From the NCBI GenBank assembly GCA_013398955.1, contig VWPU01002083.1, positions 1 through 64,000 on the forward strand: a stretch of 64,000 bases of DNA. The letters are read 5' to 3'. Position numbers and translations under genes: made by a program. Positions 1 to 37,800 of the stretch are shown here, piece after piece; position 1 is the stretch's first letter; every line of letters starts with the position of its first letter. The notes beneath the pieces are model-generated. The model did not search any database. It saw only the letters and a list, made by a program, of their open reading frames with translations, and had not been told where the DNA came from. The stretch comes from Callaeas wilsoni. Taxonomy: Eukaryota > Chordata > Aves > Passeriformes > Callaeidae.

Positions 1-876
1 GTGCCCGCGCTGGCCCCGCTCCCGCCTGCGCGGCTTCCCGGGGCCGCCTCGTCCTTCCCCGCTTCACTTCACTCTTACACAACCTTCCGTTTTTGATTGC
101 TCTGCTGTTCGTATTCGTTTATATCTTTCCCACCATCTCTTGTAGTTATATTTTAAACAGGTCCATTATTTGCCAGCTTTTTCCCCCCTGTACTGCTGAA
201 AACCGAGTCCGGGCTCTGTGGGTGCCGCCAAGTTCCCTTAGGGAGCTGGCACCCGTGAGCCATACATCCCGCGTGCGCCCATTCCCAGCTCTCTGAAACA
301 GCCGTTGCTTCCCCATCCTGTGGAGGATCCACGGCAAACCCTGGGGTTCAGCCCATGGGGAAGATCTGCGGGGGTAGGAGCTGGCTCTCAAGGGATGGTT
401 TACTCAGATCTTGACTTGAAATACGAGAATCTGAATAATAAGTTGATGCCAAACCTTACTTTTATCTTAAACAGAGAGGTGAGATGCAAAGAGCAGTCAG
501 ACTGGTGGTTTTGGTGTTTTTTACTGTTTCTTTTCATATTTGAAAAAGTTGAAAGACTGGAAAATGAGCATTGGAAGAAAGCTCATCTTTTTCTTCTGGC
601 AATGCTTTTGAGGAAAAGACATCTGTTCTCAGGAAAAAAACCACCCTCTTGCCTAGGAAGAGATCAAATTTGCCTAACATAGGGCAAAAACAGGAGTCTA
701 GTTCTATCTCAGGATGAGGAAGAATACGTTGTATCACAGAAGACTGTACCATGTTCCATAACTGCCTGAAAAAAAGGCAGGGGGGAATATTTAATTTGAA
801 AGTCAAATTCTCATGTGCTATCTCCCTTGTGATGCTGTGGAATCAGCCTAATGGTTTCTCCTGAAACTCGTTGCAG
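1..876 (+). other. FAM83D: FAM83D intron 1 (3' part)
   Basis: This stretch lies upstream of the first recognisable FAM83D exon and ends in a usable acceptor (AG at 875-876). No coding segment resembling the FAM83 N-terminus is visible, so exon 1 is placed before the window. The first 60 bases are very CpG-rich and may be the edge of the FAM83D promoter/exon-1 CpG island, but I cannot assign them to an exon. I see no recognisable repeat in the remainder. Confidence 0.6.
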
Positions 877-1044
877 ATGATTGCCCTGGTTATGGATTCC
901 TTCACAGATACCGATATCTTCACAGACCTCTTGGAAGCCTGTAGCCAGCGGCAAGTTAAAGTGTATATCCTTCTAGATCAGTCTTCGTTTTCCCACTTTC
1001 TAAAAATGTGCAAGGATCTGGGAGTTGACCTTGAGCAGGAAAAG
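877..1044 (+). CDS. FAM83D: FAM83D coding exon 2
   Basis: Phase-0 exon of 56 codons between acceptor TTGCAG and donor GTGAGC. It encodes DUF1669 residues beginning [11 protein letters not shown] and ending EQEK. The initial ATG is an internal Met codon, not a start: family members continue the domain upstream. Confidence 0.92.
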
Positions 1045-2363
1045 GTGAGCCTTGTATTTCTAGAGGTAGGGAACCGATCCTCTTATGACTGTAATCTTTG
1101 AGCTGTCAAAAGAAGAAATTATTACACCTGCTTCCACTACTTAAAATGGGGGTTACGTAGCTCCAGCTCTTTCTTGGAAGATTTAACTATTCTTTCATAA
1201 GACAGCAATTAACAGAAAATCTGAAACCTTTGTAATTGGATGTTCCAGCTGCTTTCTGAGCACAAATACTAATTGAACATTCAAGGAAATGCAGGAGGAA
1301 TGTCCAATTCCTAAAGCATGACTGGAGCTGCTTGGGCTCGCCGAGACTTTGAAGGCTCATGGAGAAGCAGGTTCTCAGGAGTCTGTGGAATTTGGATCCT
1401 GACGATTAGGTGACAGGAATTTTCAGCCACATTCTGCCCCTTAATGCCACCTCTTTGCCTACAAAAACAAGACAAAATCATCGCTTGGTTGCTAGCGGGT
1501 GACTCTTGTGCCAGTGCGCAGTTTGTCGGGGTGGTTGTAGCTGTGTTACTCCTTTAAATCCAATCACTGAACTTTGCAGTCCACCTGACTCTTGCTGTGT
1601 CTTTAACAGCTGATGAGGGTTCGAATTATCACGGGGAGCACATACTGCACCAGGTCGGGCACCAAAATCATCGGAAAAGTCCATGAAAAGTTCATGTTAA
1701 TTGATGGCATCAGAGTGACAACAGGCTCCTACAGGCAAGTGCCAATTTCTTTCTCTTCCTTTACATGATTTCTCTCCATGGAAGGGAATACCAGCAATGC
1801 TGCAGAATTGCTTTCCTTATCAGATTTTATTTATCCTTGAAAGAGGCCACTGCTCATCAGCTGGGTTGTAAGAACAAAATAAGGAAATGTGATGAAGGAG
1901 AATTTTCAGTGAATACTTTGTTTACTAATTATTTTGAATTAACTCATAATTTTCTCACTCTTCCTTTGCTAGTTTTACGTGGACAGATGGGAAGCTGAAC
2001 AGCAGTAACATTTTGATCCTGTCAGGCCCCGCAGTTGCGCACTTTGACCTGGAATTTCGGATTCTTCATTCACGGTCAAAGCCTATCAACCTCAAAGAGT
2101 TCTCCAGCTGCAAGAAGAACAGGGTGTGGGACCAGCTGTTCAGGATAACAGTGGCTTCCAGAGACGTGACCAGGGAACACTTCCTGAGAATGGAATTTTT
2201 GTATCTGAGAGCATTTGTAGGAGATCTGAAGAGGAAGAGGAGCTGGCTGCACGCCTCCAGGGAGGCAGTGTACACCCCAAATAACACGATGCACACCTCT
2301 CCCCCGCTGACTAAGAGGAATGGCTCCCTGGTTATGAGGCCACACTGGATCATAGAGAGATGA
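877..2363 (+). CDS. FAM83D: FAM83D, partial (last three coding exons)
   Basis: Spliced CDS: 877-1044, 1610-1734, 1973-2363 (227 residues plus TGA; exon 1 is outside the window). The product matches the second half of the FAM83 DUF1669 (PLD-like) domain. It contains VYILLDQ, the pseudo-phospholipase motif HEKFMLID (pattern HxKx4D), [11 protein letters not shown] and FDLEF (2043-2057), an F-x-x-x-F motif of the kind FAM83 proteins use to bind casein kinase 1. In the family, FAM83D (CHICA) goes to the mitotic spindle through HMMR, brings CK1-alpha there and helps spindle positioning. EQEK and [10 protein letters not shown] favour paralogue D over other FAM83s. After DUF1669 only a basic tail of about 80 residues follows, much shorter than the human Ser-rich tail. 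The intron after 1734 has a GC donor. DHX35 follows about 2.7 kb downstream on the same strand. Confidence 0.93.
1610..1734 (+). CDS. FAM83D: FAM83D coding exon 3, followed by a GC splice donor
   Basis: Acceptor CTTTAACAG precedes 125 coding bases carrying [15 protein letters not shown], the degenerate HKD motif. The exon ends CAG followed by GCAAGT. Only this GC donor joins in frame to the next exon and gives the conserved GSYSFTW. The nearby GT four bases downstream would shift the frame. Confidence 0.9.
1973..2363 (+). CDS. FAM83D: FAM83D terminal coding exon
   Basis: Opens after TTTGCTAG and completes the Ser codon split by the GC-AG intron. It encodes [12 protein letters not shown], then the FDLEF casein-kinase-1 contact motif, then a Lys/Arg-rich tail ending WIIER before TGA. 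No TQT dynein-light-chain motif occurs before the stop or in the other frames just after it. Confidence 0.9.
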
Positions 2364-2995
2364 ACTGCATGTCCGTGCAGAGCAAGAAGCTGAACCTCAG
2401 GAACCATGTCCATCCATCCCTGTCCAGCACTGTCTTGCAGGGTGTTTGTGAGAGCAGCTGGCAAAGAAACCTCAGACTGAGAGAAAGTGAAACTGGAATT
2501 GTGGCTTTGTTTGAAGAACACTATAAAGCCATTATTGACTTCTACTATTCTGTTAAATTTTCATTTCTCAACCTGTTCATGCATGTTTTAAGCTGACGGG
2601 TGGCAGTGTCATAGCTCAGTAGCTCAACCCTTTTTTATTTTTAAGAAATCTAGGTATTGAAATTAATATTGCTTAAAAGTCTGTTCCAATGATGAAAGCG
2701 GGATTGCTGTACAGTTCTGAAATCAGTCTTGGTCTTGTGTTGTACAAACTCTCCACCAGCTGGTTCATGGCACAGAACAGGAGTAACCCTAATCCAGAAA
2801 CCAGTAGGTCAGTACCACACCACTACTCCTCAAATGTTACATTTTCTTCACACAAAGCTATGCTGGCAGGCAGAACAAGCTAAGATGTCAGGCAAGCAAG
2901 GCTTTTAGCAGTGACTGAATTTCAAATTACCTTTATATTAGACTGTTCGGATTGTTGCACATCATGCAATAAATGTGTGCAAGTGATGATATTTT
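2364..2995 (+). other. FAM83D: FAM83D 3' UTR (predicted)
   Basis: Non-coding sequence from the stop codon to shortly past the first canonical AATAAA. Other open frames here (for example 2360-2596) show no FAM83 similarity. A longer AU-rich UTR reaching about 4000 is possible, because 3720-3980 also looks UTR-like. Confidence 0.55.
2968..2973 (+). terminator. FAM83D: Polyadenylation signal of FAM83D (AATAAA)
   Basis: Canonical AATAAA about 600 bases after the stop codon, followed by a GT-rich stretch (TGTGTGC) suitable as a downstream element. It is the first canonical hexamer after the stop. Confidence 0.6.
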
Positions 2996-4585
2996 AAAGG
3001 ACCCACTATGTTTGTAGTAGAGCCAAATGAGACCAATTCCTTGGCCTTACCAGACAGACTTTTTGTTTTCTTTGTGGCTGCTGCTGCTGTCTGTTCTTGT
3101 GGGAAAAGCTGAGTAGATCTGAAGTCTCTGAAGCTGCTGCCTCTTCACAAAAGTCCCAATTCCACCAGAAATGCAATGACACAGAAGTCAGCAAAAGAAC
3201 CATTTTTAAGGTTTCAGGGAAGCTCAATCTTTTTATTATTATTTTTTAATCCATTCATTTCTGGAGGTTAAAAAACACCCTCAACTTAATAAGCGATCCT
3301 CCCAAACAGCTGCACATTGAGGTACTGAAGTTCCAGCAGCCTGCCAGTGCAGATCCTCATTAGTCAAAACAAAGGTTTACCATTCCTCAAGTTGTTCTTG
3401 TGGCTCTTCTCCTGCAGAATGCTCAGGTGCATGCTTGTGGGAGTGCTGTGTGGGTCCCGGGCTTCAGAGGGGAAGGTTAATGGCTGGGGAACTTCACGTG
3501 GGTTTCAGCTAAACACCAGAAGGCTAACATTAAACTGGACACATGGATCTTACAAAAATGGACAATGCAATAATGTACTGGTTAGTATGCAACTAATCTG
3601 GGCCTTTTTCTTCTGCACTTACCATCATGGAAATATACTCATTCTGGCTCTCCTAATCTGTAAATATTCAATAGTTTATAGCTTTGTACTATTAACTTCC
3701 ATCCAGATGTAAAGAAGTTTGAAAAATGTATTTTTATTCTTAGCTATATTTTCCATAAAGACAAACCCCATACAGTGTTGTACTCTATACAAAATACTGT
3801 TTGTGCAATCTTATTTTCATAATAATTAGCTGTATATGTTTTCTCAATTATAACTTTTCTACTTTGTTGTTCATCTCATTACTTTAATAGGCAGCTCTTT
3901 CCATGTGGGATAATTTCTCAACAATTGCTAATATATTGATGATACAAAATACTGCGAGTTGTGTTTATTTTTGATAGTGTCGACTTAATATCAAAAGTAC
4001 ATTGAAACATATACCTAGAACTTAAGGAACATCATATTTAGAACTTAATAACCTCTTTTTCATGTGGTTACTCAGCATAACAAGTGACCATGGAGGCAGA
4101 GTGTTGTGAGGTGCTGTTTGTGTTAATCACCATAGCTGCACTGTCAGCGTGGGAAGTTACAAGAATATAAAATGTGATTAGAATTTTTTTTTCCCCATAA
4201 GCATGAATATCTGACAGTATTACTAAACTTACTAGAAGCAGTTTGGGCTTTCTATTTTTTATATTTCCTCCAGCTTCTACTTAATTAACTCAAAGCTTAC
4301 ATGAAGTTTGATTCAATAGTAACCTCCATGGGCTTTCATGGGTGTGTTTGTGCTTTAAACAGGCTGTAAGGAGCCTGTGGTGGGGCACAGCTGCATTTAT
4401 TCCCTATTTTTGTGATGATTTTCTTCCTTGTCCTTCAGCTGCCTGGTGTAAAGTGCAGCAGCTGTGGTGTGGGTGGTGTGGAGGCATCCTTCACTGGAGA
4501 AGGAATCAGCTGTAATTGATTCATGACCAAGGACTGTTGGACAGTGATCTTCTGACCCCGTTAAATCCTATGTGCTCGCTCAGGT
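2996..4585. other. FAM83D-DHX35 intergenic sequence
   Basis: AT-rich sequence without a supportable gene. Its open frames are short and unlike known proteins. I see no structured RNA or clear repeat before the CR1 tail at 4586. Confidence 0.5.
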
Positions 4586-4756
4586 AACCACAGAACGGGT
4601 TGGGTTGGAAAAGACATTAAAGCCCATCTCATCTCAACCCCTGCCACGGGCAGGGACACCTTCCACTATCCCAGGCTGCTCCAAGCCCCGTCCAGCCTGG
4701 CCCTGGACACTTCCAGGCACGGGGCAGCCACAGCTCCTCTGTGCCAGGGCCTCACC
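4586..4756 (-). mobile_element. CR1 LINE 3' fragment
   Basis: The plus strand reads as the reverse complement of the avian CR1 3' end: ACAGAACGGGTTGGGTTGGA, then a segment resembling CCATGGGCAGGGACACCTTC and CTCCAAGCCCCGTCCAGCC, ending near AGGGCCTCACC. The element is 5'-truncated, as most CR1 copies are, and lacks a few bases relative to the pattern I know. It sits about 300 bp upstream of the DHX35 start. Confidence 0.88.
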
Positions 4757-4959
4757 TGATCCAAATTTGCACCTTATTCCCTTGTAGTCCACCGCTCTTA
4801 GGACAACCACTGCAGCGATGCCAACCTACCCGTTCGCACCGTAGTTTGCTGGACACTAGCTGCTACTAAGCGATGACAGTAACTCCGCTGTCTCGCGGTT
4901 TCAGAGATTTGGCCCTGCAGGCCCGTGAGGGAGGAAAGGAAATCCCGACATTCCCGGGA

Positions 4960-5062
4960 GGTCCAGCCACGGCCGCGGGGGGACGGGCCGCGGTCTCCAT
5001 GGCAACGCGCGCCGCGTCACGTGGGCGCCGCGCGCCGCTTCCGGCCGCCCTCTCACCCCAAG
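4960..5062 (+). promoter_or_regulatory. DHX35: DHX35 CpG-island promoter / 5' UTR
   Basis: Very CpG-dense sequence immediately upstream of the DHX35 start codon, with no TATA box, as expected for a housekeeping promoter. Visible motifs are an X-box (4993-5006), an E-box CACGTG (5018-5023), an ETS/GABP-type CTTCCGG (5038-5044) and a YY1 motif over the start codon. The transcription start cannot be fixed. The pyrimidine run around 5047-5059 is a candidate. Confidence 0.75.
4993..5006 (+). promoter_or_regulatory. X-box (RFX-type) motif
   Basis: GTCTCCATGGCAAC is an imperfect palindrome fitting the RFX consensus of two half sites with a two-base spacer. It is a motif match only; occupancy is not shown. 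Confidence 0.45.
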
Positions 5063-33162
<28,100 letters not shown>

Positions 33163-34624
33163 CATGAGTTCAGTTGTTGTGACATCAGAAGCAGACCCTA
33201 CCAGTGATTTCAAGCTGTCTACAGTCCATTCAGCAGTCACTTCATTAGCAATTTGATCTTCCATCAACCTAAATGTTTAAATGCCTGCCAGGATCTGTAG
33301 GGGTTTATGCATGACCAGTACATTGTAAACCTAGAGCTTGCATTGTGGACATTTTAATCTTTGCCTATTTGACCTCTGTTGTTAATCTGGGTATGTTGCT
33401 CCTTTTAAATAGGTAGAAAAACAACTTAAGAAGTAAGAGGACATACAGGACCACAAAAAACCTGAAACCTTCAAGAAAGCAGCAGATTTCCTGGAGTGGT
33501 ACTGCCTTATGAGCGTGGGGAGTAGGGTACCCTGCCTCCTGTCACCCAGAGCACTGTGACTTACACCGGCCAAACTGAGCCTGGCTCCTGCCAGCAGGAG
33601 CTCAGGGCGATCAACTACCCCCTGAAATGCAAGGTGCTGCCATGGAAACATTGATTTCATGTTGGACCATCCCAAACTGGTGCAGCTTGTGCTCCCAAGC
33701 AGTAAAAGTGTCCAGCCCGAGGCCGAGCTGGCCCGGCTCGCTGTGCTGAGCAGTCCCTCTGTGCTGGAATGTCTGCACGTGGGACTTGCTCTTTGGGGAG
33801 GGGGACAAAGGGCAGCTCAGGATTTTTAAGATGAATTCATTTTCTGCTCAATCAGGGGACTAAAGATGCCTGTTCACAATCAATCAAGTTCACAGATGGG
33901 GCTTTACTTTTCTTTTTTATCCTATGAGAGAAAAAATGTTAACCTTCCTCTGCTTGGAAATACCAGTAAATATCATCTGGGGAATACCATGGAACTCTGT
34001 TTTTTAGCCTCTGTTGATCAGCAAACAGGGAGGTGTTCTGTACTTTCCTATAAGGAATACAATCCTTTGTATTTCTTTTATTACAAATCTGTTCTTTACT
34101 GCTTGGGACTTGTTTTCCTCTGTTACTGAGGAGAAGGATGCTCTGAACAGTTGCTGCTTTATTCAGGATTCCATGGCTAGTTTTCAGTAAGGAATTACGC
34201 TTGTTTGTGTTTTAACGAGATACCTTGGGTATATGTATTTATTTATTTCCATTTTCCATTTTTACCAATTGATATTTATTTTAGAAAGACATCGCCTGAA
34301 AATTTTATTTTTGTAATTCAACCGATTTGATGAATGTGGTTTTGGCACATTAACTATTTTATGTTCTTAAAAGTAAAAAGGTTGTAAATAGGCAAAAATT
34401 TCTACATAGAACAAATGCCTTCCTCATCACAGGACTGCCTTGAAAACTTTCTTGAGAGCTTCTTTACCTTGTCCCTTCCGGCTGCCTGCAGAGAGAACAC
34501 GTTGTGCCGCTCTGTGGTCTCCTCAGTGTGTCCGTCCTGACTGCCAGCACAAACACATGTACCAGTCTCCAGGAATGGCACCAGCAGCATGAAAACTCTG
34601 TCACCTTCCTCCTTCTTGTCCCTG

Positions 34625-34715
34625 TGACCCTCACCTTTGTATTACTCTCTTAGAGTGGAAGCTCCTCGGGGCAGGGACTGTCTCCTAGCCAGAGCTGAGA
34701 GCAGTGTTAGAACTC
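34625..34715 (+). repeat. Relic resembling an ancient MIR/L2-type 3' segment
   Basis: TAGAGTGGAAGCTCCTCGGG followed by GCAGGGACTGTCTCCTAG resembles the widespread amniote repeat segment with 'AAGCTCCTTGGGGCAGGGAC'. It is only a short match by eye, so the family name is uncertain. Confidence 0.45.
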
Positions 34716-34832
34716 ACTAAAAAGATTCAATTTGCAGGTTTTTTTTCTCTTAAAGGATCGGAGAAAAGAACTGCATATGAAGACTTGTCAGTTGTCTGTG
34801 TTTCTCTGTCCTCTGGAAGTATTCTTAAGAAA

Positions 34833-34838
34833 AATAAA
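34833..34838 (+). terminator. DHX35: Polyadenylation signal of DHX35 (AATAAA)
   Basis: First canonical hexamer after the DHX35 stop codon. The sequence after it becomes GT/G-rich (from about 34888), suitable as a downstream element. Confidence 0.6.
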
Positions 34839-34860
34839 ACTGTTGAATTGAGGAAGCTTG

Positions 34861-37800
34861 GGAATGCATGACTTTGGCCTGAGCAGGGGGTGATGTCCCG
34901 GTGGGGTGGGCTGGGCTGGGCTGGCAGTGGGTGGCCACTGCATTTGCCAGCTCTGAGAATTTTGGGAGGGTCTGGAGACCTCTCTTGTCCAGGTGTTCTT
35001 TTACCTGGCTGCACAGCTGCAGAATTTCCTCTAGGAATGATTGTGATTCCTGCTGAGTTCAGAACCCAGAGATGTGCAAGCTTTGTCACACACTGCAAGC
35101 CGTCGTGCTTCTGTAAGAATGAGTGCAGTAGGTCTTTATAAACAAAAAAAAAGAGAAATGAAGACTTGTGTTTTTAGCAGTTTTACAAACTGTTGAGGTA
35201 TCACCACATACACAACAGGCAGATCTTACACTAGAGATGCAGGCTAAGAATCAGTGTTCTTAGGATGCAGACTAAGGTCACCTTTAGACAGAAAACACTG
35301 CTAGCATCAGAGATGTGGGCCCTTTGAGGGTGTTTGAAGACAGAAAACTTAAAAAAACCCCTTAAAATCTCTTTATTTTGTAAAACTTTAGCCTCCAGTT
35401 CCCTGCTAGATTTGTACAGAGCATTCTGCTTTGAATAGCTTTGTGTACAGAGGTGGGTCACTGCCTTGTTGGTGGCTCTTTGCTGCATTAACAGGCTGCT
35501 GTGGGGGAGGTTGGAGTCACTTGAAGATGGTTGTCATAAGTTTATGAAACCTTCAAGGATTTGAACCCTGGCTTTTAGAAAATGAGATTAAAATATCAGC
35601 CTGTTGAATCAAAATACTGCTTGGAACAGAAGTCCTTCCACTGCTGGCAAGGAGACAGATTACTTACGAAGTAAATTGGTATAAAATTTGATTATGGGGG
35701 CAAAAAAGGTGCACCACTCAAGCCCCTCAGAAAGTGCTGTCAGTGTTTCTACGCAGGACTTCAGCTCTACAAGAAGATGAAGCTAAACTGCAATAAAGAT
35801 TCAGCCAAGAAAATATTAATTGAAATATATTTCCGATCTTGTGGAATTAAAAGTAATTCTGATAAACTAATGGGAAAACAGTCACAACCCTTTCTGGTTA
35901 ATCTGAAGAAAGAGACAATTAAAAGTTGGGAGCCTTGGTTATAGAGGAGGAGGGAGAGAAAAGGGCAGGGAAGCAGAAGAGCCTTTCAGAATCCCTTCTT
36001 TGGGGAGCATCAGTGCCGTGGATAACTGTGGTCATCCCGGGATCCTGTAAGTGTCACTGGGCTCAGGCAATTTTACTGAAAGCAGCCTGGAAGCAGGTTC
36101 ATTGCTCTAATTTCATCATGTTAACCTCTATCAAGTGATCATACAACCAACAATTGGCAAAGTCGACACCACGACTCAGCATTTAAAGTGCCTCTGCTGG
36201 GGCTTGGAATAAACAAGTTGCAAGTTGAATGAAAGCAGCTTGCGGAAAAACTGTTCTTACATCCAGTTTTTGACTTAAAACTGGCTGCATTTTGAGAAAA
36301 GTGCCAGTAGGTGGCAGGCACCGGTTTCAAGAAGTAGCTGGGGGAAAAACTAAATGGCCAATTCTCCAAAAGTTTCCCTTATTCTTCAGTTTTAACATTT
36401 AATTAGTTAAATGGTAAGTGGGATGAGAAAGGCTGAAGGAAAAAGCTTTCGGTGGCTGTGGGACAAGGGCAGTATTTGAGTTGCAGAGATTAGTGAAAAG
36501 CCCAGAGGGCTGAATGTCCTGCTGGTTTAAAAGCAAACAAAAAAAATGCCCTAAAAAACCCCCAAAATTCCCAACCAGTACATTCTGTAGTGGTTCTTTT
36601 GCTTACACCCTGAGTCATAAAAAATGTCAGTTTGTCCACACTTCATATTCGCTACAAAGGAATTTTTGAGCCGTGTTGGATTCTAGCCGCTATTGTAATA
36701 AACAAAATTAACAGTTTAGTGAAAAATAAACCCCAAAACCCCAAACCACACAAAAAAAATCCCCCTGTTCTGTTTGTGGCAGCATGGCAGATGTGATTTG
36801 TCTCAGAGGATGCAGGAATATCTTCCTGCTCCATTCCAAAGCTGGCTTTTGCAGCGCTGTGGATGTGCAAGGCTGTGAGATGCAGGGGTTGTGTTTGGCT
36901 GTGTTGCCAATTATGAACGATCAAAAATTGCCTGTAAAAAAAAATCCCTCTTTTCTCCTTTCTAGAATAATAGCTAGAATTTAAAATAACTAAATGCATT
37001 TAATTTGTCTCCCAGATTTATTTGAACTCTCCCTTACAGTTCCTGGAGTGCACAGAGCATCAGAGGCACCACTCAGGGAAATCCCTGATGATGAGTTCAC
37101 TGTGGGATCGGGAGATGGCTGCAGCTGGATGCAGCTGCACATCCCACCCTTGCTGTTTCCCTGCTTTCCCAGGCCCAAGGCTGCTCCCTGTGCTCTCCTC
37201 CCAAGCTGGGTGCTGCAGGGAGAGGCAGGAGGGGAGAAAAGCTGAGGTAGAAGCAGTCAGAGGAGGATGTTTCCTGGCCCTGAGGTGTTTCTGGTCTCCC
37301 CCCACAGATGCCTGGAAGTGGGTGGGTTTCCCTGCAGTGAGTCCTGCTTGGCTTGTGCAGCCTCTGCCTGCAAGGCTCCCTTCAAGGTCTCCCACCTGAC
37401 CAGGGATCACCCACCAGGTCCCTGTAGATTTTTCATCCTGTACTGCTTTGCTTGGAAAAGTCACAACTTACAGGAGAGAGAGCAGGGCAGAGAGCAAAAA
37501 ATCACAACAGCTTCTTGGTTCCCTTTGGGCCAAAAAATAGATTATTTATTGCAGATGCCTGTTGGCAGAGAGAGGATCCCATCAGACAGGGAATGTTTTG
37601 GTGCCAGAAAACATCTTCCATGAGGCAGGTTTTATGGAACTCCTGCTGCTTCTCCCCTTGGTGTCTGGTGAGATACCAGGGTTTCATAAACTGTGCAAAG
37701 ATCCTGCTGCAGCCGGGGCAGGGAAGGGACCCTTTGGGTCCTGGAAGAGCCAGGATGGTGTTCAGTTCTGCCACAGGGAGCAGGAGCTGCCTGGCCCTGC

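Larger units (their letters stand above)
33163..34860 (+). other. DHX35: DHX35 3' UTR (predicted)
   Basis: Runs from the stop codon to just past the first canonical AATAAA, about 1.7 kb. It contains a segment resembling an ancient SINE end. Short open frames inside have no recognisable similarity. Confidence 0.6.

Noticed and set aside
1..62. Possible end of FAM83D exon 1
   Set aside because: CpG-rich, but no reading frame matches the FAM83 N-terminal domain and no frame-compatible donor could be tied to exon 2.
2360..2596. Extra 78-codon frame after the FAM83D stop
   Set aside because: Different frame, no FAM83 similarity and no splice signal leading into it; treated as 3' UTR.
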